NCBI GenBank assembly: GCA_007449985.2
Contig: VIIQ02000555.1
Coordinates: 124,001-188,000 of the forward strand
DNA from: Desmodesmus armatus
Lineage: Eukaryota; Chlorophyta; Chlorophyceae; Sphaeropleales; Scenedesmaceae
Direction: 5' to 3'
Length of the DNA stretch: 64,000 nt
Shown: one piece after another, positions 38,701 through 50,516 of the stretch
How the letters are laid out: the number at the start of each line of letters is the position of its first letter
Numbering within the stretch: the stretch's first letter is position 1
Notes under the pieces: model-generated
Databases searched by the model: none
Told to the model about the DNA's origin: nothing
The model's input: only the letters and a program-made list of their open reading frames with translations
Translations under genes and position numbers: made by a program

Positions 38701-40586
38701 GGTGAGGGGGGTGTCAGCCCCAGCAGCAGCCCACGCAAAGGCGGTAGCGGCAAGGGCATTAAGTTCAAGCGGCGGGGTGTGGTGGCAGACGTGTGCTGGA
38801 TGCTGCGCATTCGGACCTTTCAGGTATGCCTCCTGCCTAAAGAAACAGCGTCAGCACACGACAAAAGCAGGAAGTACAGTGGCAGTCAACACACACCAGC
38901 AGCAGGGCAGCACTTGCATTGGCATCTGCATGTGTATGCCTTGGGTGTGTGTCGACAGAGAGACTGCATGCGTGCACATGCATGCTGACTAGCATTCTTC
39001 CGACAAGGATATGTGTGTTTAAGACACTAAGCTTGAAGACAGCCGATGCAATCATCATGACAGTCAGCAATCATGTGTGTGTGTGTGTTGGGGGCAACAT
39101 GTCATGCATGCCGCTGCAGCCCAGCGTATGCAGAGTGAGGCGTGCTCTGCCTGCTCACACGGATGCTGAGGCTGCCTTGTGCTCAACCCAATGCCTTATG
39201 CTGGTTGACTTATGGCAGGCTGGTTATCATACTTGCACAATGCAAGAGCTGCTGCTGCTGCTGCTGCTGCTGCATCAGGCCATTGTGCTCCAAGGCATTG
39301 TGGGTTGCTTCCCGTGGCAGGCGATGGTGTTTTTCACGCTGTGGCTGCAGCTGAATGGCTTTGGCAATGGAACCTCCAGCATGCTGATGGCAACCTTTGG
39401 GGCAGGAGTGGCAATGGTGAGCAGGCAGCATGATGTATCACTTGCGCACATACACACTGCTTTGTCCGTCATGTAGATACTGTCCCAATAGGGTTCACAA
39501 TGTCAACCCACGTGCATTCCAAGTCTTCATACACTTACCATGCATGCAGCAAGCAGAGTGGCAGAGTTACCTTTTGGTTGTGGGGGGCAGAGACACCCAT
39601 GTGTATCCCGTGCTGGTGTACCCTTTTGTGCTCAGCTGGCTGTGGGTGTGCACCTGTCTGTCCTGTCGTGCTAGCACGCGCTCTCTGTTGGCCTCTTCAC
39701 ATCTGCACCCCAGGTGCGGCAACATGGTGCTGTCCGGGTAAACAAACTTCAACCGTCCTGTCTTTGCTGACGCGCTTACTGCTGCTACTGCTGCTGTTGC
39801 TGTGCTGTCGCCAGGGCGGCTTCATCGGCGGGTCTGTTGGTGACCGCATGGCCAAGAAGATGCCCAACAACGGGCGCATCTTCACCGCGCAGATCAGCGT
39901 GTTCTGCGGCATACCCCTCACCTGGATCATCCTCAAGGGCCTGCCAGCCAGCCCCTATGCGGCCACACCTGCCGCCTATGGCTGCATGATGCTGCTGATG
40001 GGGCTCACATGCACCTGGGCGGGTGCTGGCTGCAACAGCCCCATCTTTGCGGAGATAGTGCCTGATGAGCTGCGCAGCACAATATATGCCTTCGACAGGT
40101 CCGTGGGGTGCCGCTGCTGCTTTAGGGTGCTTTGGCTGTGCAGAGTGTTGTGTTGACAGGGGGAGCGTGTGGACGTGCGCTGGCGGTGCAGACTCTGCAT
40201 TGCAGAGTGGTGCTGACAGTGGGAGTGTATTGAGATGATGACACAGGGATGCGTTTTGACTATCAGTAATCAGTAATTGGATGTTACACAGAACATCGCC
40301 CGTTTGCGGAGCCAACAAAAGGCTCAGTGTGTGTTTTAGGTCACAGATCAAGGCTGCTGGTCCGATGTGTGACTGCACATGCATTTTGGGCAGCAGGGTA
40401 GCGGCAGTGCCTGCCCCCGGGGGCCCTCACTTAGACTGTGGTATACACTGCCAATGTGTGGCCATTCGCGCAATGCGCAGAGTGTTATGAACGTACATGA
40501 GTGCTGCTCAACGTGACACACAGCACACTGCTGACACTCCACCACCATTGTCGCTGCCTCCCCTCCCCTCTGTGCCTCCCCCCCCC

Positions 40587-40620
<34 letters not shown>

Positions 40621-40915
40621 CAGGTCTTTTGAGAACTCCATCGCGGCGTGTGCAGCACCTGTGGTTGGCCTGCTGGCTGAGCGTGTGTTTGGATTCACAG
40701 GGGTCCTGAACGAGGAGTCCCTGAAGGACTCCACCCTGCGTGCCCACAATGCAGCAGCCCTGGGGTCCAGCCTGCTGGCCTGCATGACTGTGCCCTGGAG
40801 CCTGTGCCTGCTGGCCTACAGCGCACTGCACTGGTTCTACCCAGCGGATAAGGCCAGGGCCAAGGCATGGGGGGCAGGGAGCAGCCAGGGGGCCGCGGCA
40901 GCATACCACCATTAG
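35767..40915 (+). CDS. major facilitator superfamily transporter (spinster-like)
   Basis: Ten exons with consistent phases give 656 residues: 35767-35835, 36004-36096, 36294-36419, 36908-37154, 37625-37801, 38068-38331, 38543-38823, 39279-39416, 39815-40098 and 40624-40915 (TAG). Exons 2-4 hold the first six membrane helices with MFS motif A (GILGDRYDRVLVMS) and helix 4-5 features (CCQSLIADLYPAEQRGRAFG). Exons 8-10 hold the second half with the paired motif GGFIGGSVGDRMAKK and IFAEIVPDELRSTIYAFDR. Between the halves lies an unusually long cytoplasmic loop of about 240 residues (exons 5-7), Ser/Gln/His-rich and probably disordered. The arrangement resembles spinster-like and related plant and protist MFS permeases. 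The substrate is unknown. The acceptor of the last exon follows a C tract of over 40 nt. Confidence 0.85.
40574..40620 (+). repeat. long polyC tract at a splice acceptor
   Basis: An almost pure run of more than 40 C immediately precedes the GCAG acceptor of the last MFS exon. It acts as an extreme pyrimidine tract, and its true length may be misassembled. Confidence 0.85.
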
Positions 40916-41269
40916 CTGGTATTTGTAGCTAGTATGTATAAAACGGCAATGTGTGAGGTGGTTCAGTAGGCTTCAGAGAAGGTCTTTGCTACACAGCTGA
41001 AGGGGGAGAAGGAGGGCAGGGAGTGGGATAGGAATGGGGCCATTGACGCTGCGCGTGGTGATGTTTTTGTTGATGCATGTAGGGGGTGGAGAGGTGCGGG
41101 TTGATGGGCGCTTTCCAGTGGCTTTTGGGGGCTCGGGCGTGCAGGACTGTGCTGTGGTGTACAACAGGCATTGCTGATGGCAAGCAGGGGGGGGGTAGCG
41201 TAGCTATGTCGTGTAGCTAGGCAGGTGGTGGGGCTGTACAGTACTTCCTGGGGCACTGGCATGGCAGGC

Positions 41270-41274
41270 TGTAA
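41270..41274 (+). terminator. putative TGTAA polyadenylation signal
   Basis: TGTAA 355 nt after the MFS stop codon. Confidence 0.35.
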
Positions 41275-41984
41275 CCTTGGGATGTGTTAAGTCTATGTAA
41301 GCTCAGTCACTTCAGGGCGCATGCTGATGTTGTCCACAAGAGATCATCATGATAAGGGGGTTGTGTTGTTGCCAGGTTACAGTCAACACCCAACAGGCTG
41401 CTGTTCCTGGCACGTGGAATGTATAGCTGTGTGTGTAGCAGCCTCAGCAGTGAGGGTGGTGCCACCAGGCACCTCAGGGGGGTGTGGTCTCGCAACCTCT
41501 TTGCAGTGGTTTGCGGTGTGGGTGTGTTGCATGTGTTTTGTTGACATTGAGGATACATGCGGCATAGAGATACATGTCACATGTAAGATGTGTGCATGTG
41601 TGTTGCCACATGTCTTGCACCCATCAGATATGTGGGTCATGTTGTAAGGACCATCATGACAGCCAAGGTGTGTGTGTCGACATGAGTTGCATCAGTTGTT
41701 GTGTGTTGTGATGTTGGCCAGTGTATTGATGTGTGTGGGTGTAGACACAGGAAGTGTGCATCCAGCCAATGAATCATGCTAGCTGGCTTGATGTTGTGGC
41801 GCAGCTTCATGGGAACAGCCCCTTCACTGAAAGCCACTGCCAGCCACTGCCAGGCCATCATGCAACAGCCGTCAAGACTTCCTTCACCAAACCTTCTTGG
41901 CCTTCAACGGATAGCTTTCCAACATCATGCATGCGAGAACCAAATAGGTTGCACCCTTGCCAAACCAAGCGCACACGTCAGCTC

Positions 41985-41989
41985 TTACA
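41985..41989 (-). terminator. putative TGTAA polyadenylation signal (minus strand)
   Basis: TTACA on the plus strand, i.e. TGTAA about 245 nt after the RRF stop codon. Confidence 0.3.
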
Positions 41990-42233
41990 TGCCACTCAAA
42001 AAGTGAGTCACTGCCAGCAAGGGAAGGTATGTTGTGTGAGGGTCATGCCACCGCCTAGCCCCGTCCTCTGAGGCCTTGACAATGTGAAGCAACAGCTCTC
42101 TCGCCAACACAACCGCAAAACACCCTGAACAGAACTTGAGTCCCACCACCACCTCAGCACTGCGTGATCCCAGTGCACATGCAAGCCAATATGAGTCATG
42201 CATCAGTCATGCAGCCCCTTAGCCTCCTGCTGG

Positions 42234-44947
42234 CTAGACCTTCATGATGTCATCAGTCTTGGCCTTGACCATGTCATCAAGCTTCTTCACAAATCCATCT
42301 GTCGTCTTCTGCACACTGGTTTCAAGATCTTTCTTGGTGTCCTTGGGGAGTCAAACCTGCAGGACACACACATGAACATGAACAACACATCAGCACTCAA
42401 ACATGCTATGCGTTGAGTTGCTCCCCACATGTGTGAGATGCTGTACAGTGTTTCCTGCTGTGTGAGATGCATGACAGACAGACACCCAGGCTTGTGTGCA
42501 AGGACCACAGTATTCTGCAACATCACTGCTGACGCAAGGGGCAAGGCACGGCACCGCCCGCTGCCAGCCAACAGTGTTGCAAAGCACACCCAGCCTGTCA
42601 TGCACTGCCGCAGGGTCACACTCCATTGTCCAGCTACTGAGCTCTGGTAAGGGCCTCAGTCGCCCCCCCCCCCCCGGACGCCCCCCCCCCCCCCCCCCGC
42701 CCGCGACCAAGCCCCTTCCTTACCTGTCCAGTTTCTTGAGTATGTCCTTGCGTACGTTCCTGACAGCCACCTTGCCATCCTCACCCATCTTGGCTACCTT
42801 CTTACCCAACTCCTTGCGACGCTCCTGCAGGGGGGAGGGGGGGGGCAGAAGCGGGAGAAGGGAGGGCAGAGGGAGGTGGCAGAAGCAGGGTTGAGGGCAG
42901 GTGGCCAGCACAACAGTGAAGACGGCAGTACGGCGGTGAACACGTGTTGGACTGCAGGACGAAGAGGAAGGCGGAGACGGGGCCATGGCAACGCCAGCAA
43001 TGTGTGGCCAGGTGCTCTGATGGCGCCCAGCAGTATGACGCCAGCTGAGATGGTTAGCTGCAGTGCATGCATGGGGCCTGACACATTGCAAATGATGGTG
43101 CCCGACTGGGTTGAACTATCCCCATGTCCAAGCGAACGGCAACACGGCAAATCTCTGACAATCCTGTAGTACTGGGAAACTATCAGTATCCCATGGATTG
43201 CCACAATCCCAGTGATCCCACTGCACTGATCTCATCACACCCACCTGCGTCATGGCGGGTATGTTGAGGCGGATATTCTGTCCGTCGTTGTTTGGGTTGA
43301 TGCCTATGTCACTGGTGTTGATGGCCTTCTCTATCTCCTTCAGGCTGCCCTTGTCAAAGGGGGAGATCATCAGCGTGCTGGCATCAGGCACAGCAATGGA
43401 CGCAAGCTGCTTCAGGGGGGTCATGGCGCCATAGTATTCAACCTGAGCAGCGGCGGCGGGGGGGGGGGGGGGAGTGGGTGAGAGCAGCGAGGGGGGGGGG
43501 GTGAGAGCAGCGAGGGGGGGGGGAGGGGGTGAGAGACAGGTTGTGAGGGTACACCAGCAGACTGGAGCTGCATACTATGTAGTGTGGCACACTGCACACA
43601 TCCACAGCAAAACAGGCCTGCAGCCAAGTTGGTGGATCGCCACTGGAAGACTTGCTGGTGTGCAATGCCAGGGTGACGACCTTCGATGTTTGTAGATGGC
43701 TGCATGACCTTGCTGAGAATTCTGCTGCTGATGTGACATTGCTGTATGTGTGACATTTTTGTGTGTGACATTGGCACTGCTCAGGCACACTCACAAGAAT
43801 GTCGCATGGTCAGGCTGCGAGCAACAGCCGCCTGAGGGCAGCAGGCACCCGGCACAAGGGCTACTACTGCTTGTTTGTGGGTCACCCCAGCTAGGATGGG
43901 GGCATGGCAGGCTGGCTTGACAGTGCTTGGCTGCCCCAGACCCACCTGGATCCTATCCAGGATGGCTGGGTTAGCGCGTCCTGTGCGCATGGTGTTGAAG
44001 TTGTCTGCAACATTGTTCACAGTCTTCTGCATGCGCGCCTCCTGAAGGGTAGCAACATGACAGTTTCATGACAACACAATACGGGTTTTGTGCAAACTGA
44101 GAAAGACTTATATGAGAGGGCCTGCCAGCACTACCACGCCGCTTCTGAAGCCATGCTGTCTGCTGGCAGTGGACTGTGGGGCTGGCTGCACAGTAAGGCC
44201 GCCCCGCTGCTGCAAAGCATGCTGCATGAACTGAGCCAGTGTGATACAGCCGCCAAGTGCTCCTTGAAAGGGAAACCCTTCCCCTAGCCGCCTCCCTGTC
44301 CACTTTTCTCTCCTCTCTCCCTGTCCCATACCCTCTTCCCTGACCATCTGCTGTCTGCCCCCACACCCCTCCCTGCAAATGGCATGCTTCAGCAGCCTGA
44401 TCGCTTGCACTTTCACCAACCCATAGTACCTCTGCTGCATGTTATCGTTCCAATTCACACCAGCAGGGGCACTGTCACACTGCAAGACACCAACACACAC
44501 TCTATGCAACTCAACTAAGGCTGGACCCCCCCCCCCCCCCCCCCCGCCAGCCCCACCCACCAGGTCAGCCTCTGCCTCCATAGCCACAAGGTCCAGGTCA
44601 ACGTCATCAGCATCAGATGATGAAAAAGTTGAAGACGTCTCGACATCATCATCATCGTCAGCCTGCTTCTTCTGCTTCTGCTTCTGTTTCTTGGCATACA
44701 GCGGTGGCAACCGCTGCAGATGCGATGTGCTGCAGGCGCACATGCACAGGTGTGCTTGAGTTGTATGTATGGTAGACCGAGTGATTACGGGTGGAACAAA
44801 TCAGCAACACAAGTTCACCCACCATTGTGACTGCTGCAGCAATTGACTGCTGGGTGTCTGCCTGACCACCACTCTGCTACAGCACACCCCAACTGGCCGG
44901 CAGCTCTGGAAGGCTCCCACCACGCACGTGCGTGATGGTGCAGTCAT
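42234..44947 (-). CDS. RRF: plastid ribosome recycling factor, one-base frameshift in assembly
   Basis: Exons 42234-42356 (TAG), 42724-42824, 43245-43442, 43946-44041, 44417-44479, 44561-44729 and 44823-44947, about 291 residues. Exon 1 is a likely plastid transit peptide ([20 protein letters not shown]). Exon 2 is an acidic linker ([11 protein letters not shown]). The RRF domain follows: [86 protein letters not shown] and [20 protein letters not shown]. These match bacterial-type RRF, which with EF-G splits post-termination ribosomes; a plastid copy serves chloroplast translation. The last exon lacks one base in a run of four Gs (plus strand 42345-42348). Restoring the frame gives [20 protein letters not shown], the expected C-terminal helix. 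The first two splice sites are inferred from phase. Confidence 0.88.
43458..43530. repeat. polyG runs with a repeated GTGAGAGCAGCGAGGGG unit
   Basis: In the RRF intron next to the acceptor of exon 43245-43442, three G homopolymers are separated by two copies of GTGAGAGCAGCGAG. On the coding strand this is a C-rich pyrimidine tract. Confidence 0.75.
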
Positions 44948-46540
44948 ATGTAAACTCCTCATTCTGGCAGGATGCAAGCAATTGGCTGAGGATCTGCCGT
45001 GAAGTGGTGTGGCAGCAGCAGCAGATCAGTTGAGACACCCGTCGACGGTCCAACAAAGCTGAACAGTTCAACTTAACAATTTTGAAACTAGAACAGTAGT
45101 GTGACGCGACCCTTTTCTGGTCCAATCAGCTGTGAAACACTTCCCTGGTCAACCATGATCCACACTTGTTTGACGGGAGTTTCCCTTCACCGACGCCGTT
45201 GAACTGGCTGAACTTTGCAGTACAGAGTGATGCATGTGCTGCCACTATCTCTCAAAGCTAGGTTGTGGCTCGGTCGTGGGCAGTGCCAAGATCTGCTGAA
45301 GCAGGGCTCAAACCTAGCACAAGATTGAGTTCATTGCTCTGTTGTAGCCATTACAGGCTGGCACAGCAGCACAACTGGGTGGGGAGCCCTGATCCTCAAC
45401 AGTGTGTCGCAGCTGCTACACTTCTAGCACAAGCAAGCAGTGCCGTCAGATAGTTCCAACTCCCCACACTGCTCATACAAAGTACAAGTCTGCCTCACCC
45501 CCATGCTCAAGCATTCGAAGGTTGTGTTGTTACACGTGGTGGCAATGACAGCGCATTGGTACCAGGGCGACTCCTCCACGATAAGATATAGCTCTCTGCA
45601 CACAATCCAAACGCAAAGCCAGCACAGCACAGCACGGCCCAGCATGCGCGGGCTGCAACCACATGTCTCGGCTGCCATTGCTGCAGCAACACACACTGGG
45701 GTGCAGCAGGACCTGTTACAGCCCTGCTGCACTGCAGTCAGCACACACTGGCTGGCCCTTGTTGACACCAACACAAATCCTGGAGCTGCAACAACGGAAA
45801 CCCACTGGACCCTGCATCACCCCAGGCCACAGCCCCTACCTCACAACTCTCAAGTCCCACGCACCAGACATACACAACAAGCGCCCCATCCCCAAGCATC
45901 AACATATACAATTTGCTTGATGTGATGGCTCACTCAGCTCTCACACTTTCTGTATCGTTGTTTCTCCTCAGTGTGGCAACTGCTACTGTGCTGAGAGGCC
46001 CACCCACCCAGCACATGGCAGGGCCGGCTGCCCTGTCAGCATCAGCACGTGACCCAGGCACACCAAACAAGCTCACACCTCCGCACAGGCCGCTCACCCC
46101 AAAACGCAGCAATGCAGGATGCATCTTGGCCAAGTTGTCAAACTCACAAAAAGCGGCCAGCACATGGCTGGCCAGTGCTTGGCCTTGGTACCCTCTCAGC
46201 GGCATCAGCAGCTGACAGATCAAAACTACACAAGGGAGGGCGGGTGGGGCGAGCTTGTGCACGCACACACTCACACCGCGCACATTCGCCGGCAACCATT
46301 CACGGTGACAGGAGCCCGCAGCCAGTCTGCCATATTATGACACGCGCATCATCACCACCCCCAGCTGGGGCTGCAGCTGCAGGCAGCGATGGATCACGAC
46401 TGCCAACTGCACCGCACTGCTGACTGCACCGCTGCTGCTGTAGCACACTCTGCACGGGTCATCACCACTGCACAGGGGTCGCCAGCAGAGAGCACCAGCT
46501 GAAAACAGCAGCTGACCACCAGCACCAGCTGAGAACGCGT
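44948..46540. other. intergenic region between RRF and MDH genes
   Basis: 1.6 kb holding the RRF promoter and the MDH 3' UTR (both genes are on the minus strand). Open frames at 45440-45925 and 46049-46423 show no recognisable domain. Confidence 0.5.
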
Positions 46541-49500
46541 TTAGTTCTCGCCGGGCAGCATGGTGTCCTCGCCGGGGCCGATGCGGCATGCTGCGCCCTC
46601 CACGCCGATCAAGTGTCCGACACACTCCTTCTCCTTGACCAGCTCCTCCTCAGATGCCTTGATCTTCATGCGCAGCCAGTCATCAATGATGAAGTCGTCA
46701 CAGACCTCGTAGTCACCATCACCCTTGGACCTGCAGGCAGGCAGGGACAGCAGATATTAAATATATACAGGGGTTGGGATGATGCAAGAGTCAACATGAA
46801 CCTGCAGATGTGCGTTTGCACAGCAAATGGCATCACCAACCACACGATAGCCTTCGTGGATAAGCACAGGGGGGCTGGCACAGCAGGAACGCAAGCCCTG
46901 AGACAGCAGCATGCTGCAAGCCTTCGCAGGGCAACATCAACACCAGCAACCATGCCCGCACAAGCAAATTGCAGTGCACAACATTCCTGCTACTCCTGTA
47001 GCTCCCCAGTGCACGCCAACAAAATAACGTGCTGCACGTGCTGTACCAACAGCAGCAACCGATTGCCGCTACACAGGGCCACAGCACCCCAACAGCCTTC
47101 ATGCGGCCACCTCGCTCTTACACTCATGAGAGCTGAGGGCGGTCTCATGAGTGGGAGCTCCCTCAGTGGGAGCTCCCGCTCATGAGAGCGGGGGGAGCTC
47201 TCATGAGTGGGAGCTCATGAGGTGGCCGCATGGAAGGCTGTTGGGGTGCAGTGGCCCTGTGCAGTGATGATTCCATGCGGACAACTCGCTCCTACCCTCA
47301 TCCTACTCATAAGCATACAGGGTCCCCCCCCCATGGAGGGTACGCAGCCCCTCTCCACCCCTCACCTGCATGGCATGGAGAAGATGATGCCCTCCTCAAT
47401 GCCGTATGGGTTGCCGTCTGAGCAGACTGCGCTGGAGAAGCAGTCCCCGGGTGCTGTGGGCACCACCAGGCTGCGCATGGCGTCAGCAATGGACACTGCT
47501 GTGCTGGCGGCACTGCTGCGGCCCCACTTCTTGATCAGGGCGCCACCACGCTGGGCGACGGTGGGGGTGAACTCCTCCTTGAACCACTTCATGTCCTGTG
47601 GGGCAAGTGTTGCGCAAACAGCAGCACACAGTCAGCAGGACCCCGACACACAGATAAGCTTGTGCTGCGCAAAATGCAAAGAATGCACGATATCAGCAGT
47701 ACACCGCCAAACCACCCCCCCTCAAAACATGTTGCTGCAGCCCACAATGCAAAATAAAATTAGACAACAGTTGGCCGTGCCCCGCACCCACCCACCCACC
47801 CAAACCTCCAGCCGCCGCTGCTGCTGCCAGCACAGCACGACGCCCTCTGCACACAGCTGTCACACCCGCAAAGTCTCCTTTCACACCACCTGGCAGCAGC
47901 TGCCCCTGCCCCCACACCAGTCCCGCCCCCCCCCCTCCAGCCGCCGCTGCTGCTGCTGCCACTGCTTGCTGACCACCCGTGCTGCTCACCTGGATGACAT
48001 CAATGGCGGGGCGCCCACCGATGCGTGCGTTGATGAAGTCAGGGACCTGGGTGGTGCTGTGGTTGCCCCAGATGCACACGCGGCTGATGTTGGTGTAGAA
48101 CTTGCCGGACTTGAGTGCCAGCTGGCACTTGGCGCGGTTCTCATCCAGGCGTGTGAGGGCGTGGAAGTTCTTGCGGGGGATGGTGGGGGCGTTCTCCATG
48201 GCAATGAGGGCGTTGGTGTTGCAGGGGTTGCCCACAACCATCACCTTGCAGTTCTTGCTGGCCACCTCGTTCAGGGCCTTGCCCTGGGCACAGGACAGAA
48301 AGAGACAGCATGCACGCGATGAGATAAGCGGAACTATGATCGTCCTGCTTTGCTAGTGCGCAAGCATCATGTCCATGTAGATGTTGACATGGGCACAGTG
48401 TGCTGCGGTGCTTGAAAGGACAGGGGGGGGATTGGGCTAATTGGGATCCTATGTCAGGACGCCAGTGCTGCTACAGTTGATGGTCCCTAGGGTGACCAGT
48501 GGATGCTGATATGTGCTGACAACAGTGACGTGTGACGTGCCAACAGTCTCGATGCACTTGACTGTGGACAGCATGACCTGAAGCTCATCGTTCCAAGCCT
48601 GTAGGACGAGGCTTGGGACACGCTGAGCTTCCAATCACACTGTTGCATGTCAAGCTTCTGCCAAAGACAAGACGGCAAACCCAGGGAGGTGGCCTGCTCA
48701 CACGCATTGCCTAGGGGACAGACACACCCACGGCCATGCGGCTTGAGCCTTGCCAAGCTGCCAGACGTGTCCCCCCCCCCCCCCTGTTCAGCATCAGCTG
48801 CAGCAGGTCGTCTCTATGCTCCACAGAGGCCATGCCCATACACAGCCTCCCATTTGACATCCTCGTCCTCTCCTCTCCTCTTCGGCCGCCACCCCAGTCC
48901 TCGCTCGCAATCCCGAGTGATTCGCTTGCCCGCCATCAAGCGCCTGCACTGCCCCCTCCCCCCCCCCCCCCCACCCCGCGCGCCATCTCCCCAGCAATCC
49001 CTTGGCAGCAAGTAGCGCCTGCCACCGTGCACCAATCCTGGCCCGCCATAAATGCCTCCGTCCACCACCCCCAGCCAATACCCCCCCCCCCCGAAAATCC
49101 GGACCCCGCATTACAATCCCAGCCATCCTCCCATCAGCCAGCGCCTGAGCGACCCTCGACCCCCCATCCCCACTCTTGCTCCCTCAACCCCACCCGGCCC
49201 CCGCACGCCTCGCTGGCCACCCTCACCCAGTCCTTCAGTCCATCACCCCCCCTTTCTCCATCAGCCCCTTGTTGTGACCCCCCTTTTCCCCACCTGCTCC
49301 ACAAAGATGCGGCCGTTCTGGTCCAGCAGGTCAGCACGCTCCTGGCCGGGGCCACGGGGCTTGGCACCAATCATCAGCGCCCACTCAGCGTCCTGGAACA
49401 CAGCGTAGGGGTCTGTGCTGATGCTGACCTGCACAGGACAATGCATGACACCACACAACGCACAACACCACCACAAAAGTCAGTTGCGCAAGAAACTCTT

Positions 49501-50516
49501 CGCAAGGCTCCTGATGGCATGCTGTATTCATGTTGGAGGACACACAAGGACCCCCCGCAATGCACAACACACATGTTGACCCACCAAAACTCCCCTCCTT
49601 GACCCAGCATCCCATGATTCCAGTCCCCCCTTCCCCCGCTCCATTCCCCACCTCGCGCAGCAGGGGGTACAGTGAGTCCTCCAGCTCCATGGCCACACCC
49701 TCCAGAGCCTCGCGGGAGCGACTGCTGCCCAGCAGCTGCAGGGCAATGGGCTGGTTCTTGCCGAACACCTCACCGGAGGCAAGCTGCGGACAGAACGCAG
49801 ACACAGCAGGACACGACAAACACAGCACAGGGATTGAGTTTCAGTGACACACAGCAGATCCACCAGGTGAGTGCAGCCCAGCCGACAGTAGCATGTGAGT
49901 GTGCTGACCCCTGCTCAGTCATTCCCTCAGTCATTCTCACATCAATGCAAGTGAGTTGGCAATCGCATGCGGCATAATGTGGGAGGATTGGCAACGCAAC
50001 AGCAACACACAGCAGTGTGTCACTCACCATGAACAGCAGGTGGTTGGCGATCTGGCCAGAGGCACCTGTAACTGCCACGCGCACAGTCTTCTGCCATGCC
50101 TGGGTCAGGGAAGGGTCCTCCTGCAATTGGCAACAACCAGACCCCTTGATCAGCCCATTGCACCTGACAGCAGCTGAGCTTGAAAAGCTCACCAACACAT
50201 CTGTGCAAGGACCACCACCCCAGGCGACACCTACGTTGGCAGTGTCGTATGACAGCTTGAAGACACCATACTGCTGCAGCTGCTCGTGCTCCTGGCCTGC
50301 GGCTGCGCTGGGTGCTGGGGCCACGGCAGTGGCTGCCTTTGAATCAGCGCGCACAGAGACAACCCGCTTGGGTGCCACACGCCTTGCCCTGGACGCGCCA
50401 TGGCAAGTGCCTGCAGCACAAACAGAACAAATGAGAACTGCAAAGCATGCATGCGGGCTGCCACGTGCCCCCTCTTGCCACCTACGTTGTGTGTTAAGCT
50501 TCTGTGAAAGCTGCAT
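46541..50516 (-). CDS. MDH: plastid NADP-dependent malate dehydrogenase
   Basis: Eight exons with consistent phases give 426 residues: 46541-46730 (TAA), 47366-47595, 47990-48283, 49294-49428, 49652-49783, 50028-50120, 50235-50410 and 50486-50516. The first 70 residues are Arg/Ser/Ala-rich ([20 protein letters not shown]), a transit peptide. The enzyme reduces oxaloacetate to malate with NADPH in the stroma. Visible motifs: nucleotide fold [39 protein letters not shown], typical of the NADP form; [35 protein letters not shown]; substrate Arg region [14 protein letters not shown]; and catalytic His in [13 protein letters not shown]. Two C-terminal cysteines at about 400 and 412 (KECVGHL, AACRIG) are spaced like the thioredoxin-regulated pair in plants. 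The plant N-terminal cysteine pair is absent ([10 protein letters not shown]). Confidence 0.95.
47072..47261. mobile_element. hairpin (MITE-like) element in an MDH intron
   Basis: Arms of about 42 nt, 47072-47113 and 47219-47261, are near-perfect inverted repeats (CACAGGGCCACAGCACCCCA against its complement, with one inserted base and one mismatch). The centre holds several CTCATGAG palindromes and GGGAGCTC(CC) blocks, so the whole 190 nt can fold back. It lies wholly inside the intron between the last two MDH exons. No clear target duplication is visible. Confidence 0.75.

Larger units (their letters stand above)
40916..42233. other. convergent intergenic region (MFS / RRF)
   Basis: 1.3 kb holding the two 3' UTRs. 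No coding segment with recognisable motifs; some GTGTGTTG-rich low-complexity stretches. Confidence 0.5.

Noticed and set aside
43474..43534. Repeated GTGAGAGCAGCGAG units considered as a CRISPR-like array
   Set aside because: Only two units separated by homopolymer G, inside an intron of a eukaryotic gene.
47207..48322. 371-codon plus-strand open frame
   Set aside because: Antisense shadow of MDH exons and introns; the minus strand carries clear MDH motifs there.
48736..49602. 288-codon Pro/Ser-rich plus-strand open frame
   Set aside because: Produced by C-rich intron DNA of the MDH gene, and it overlaps MDH exon 49294-49428.
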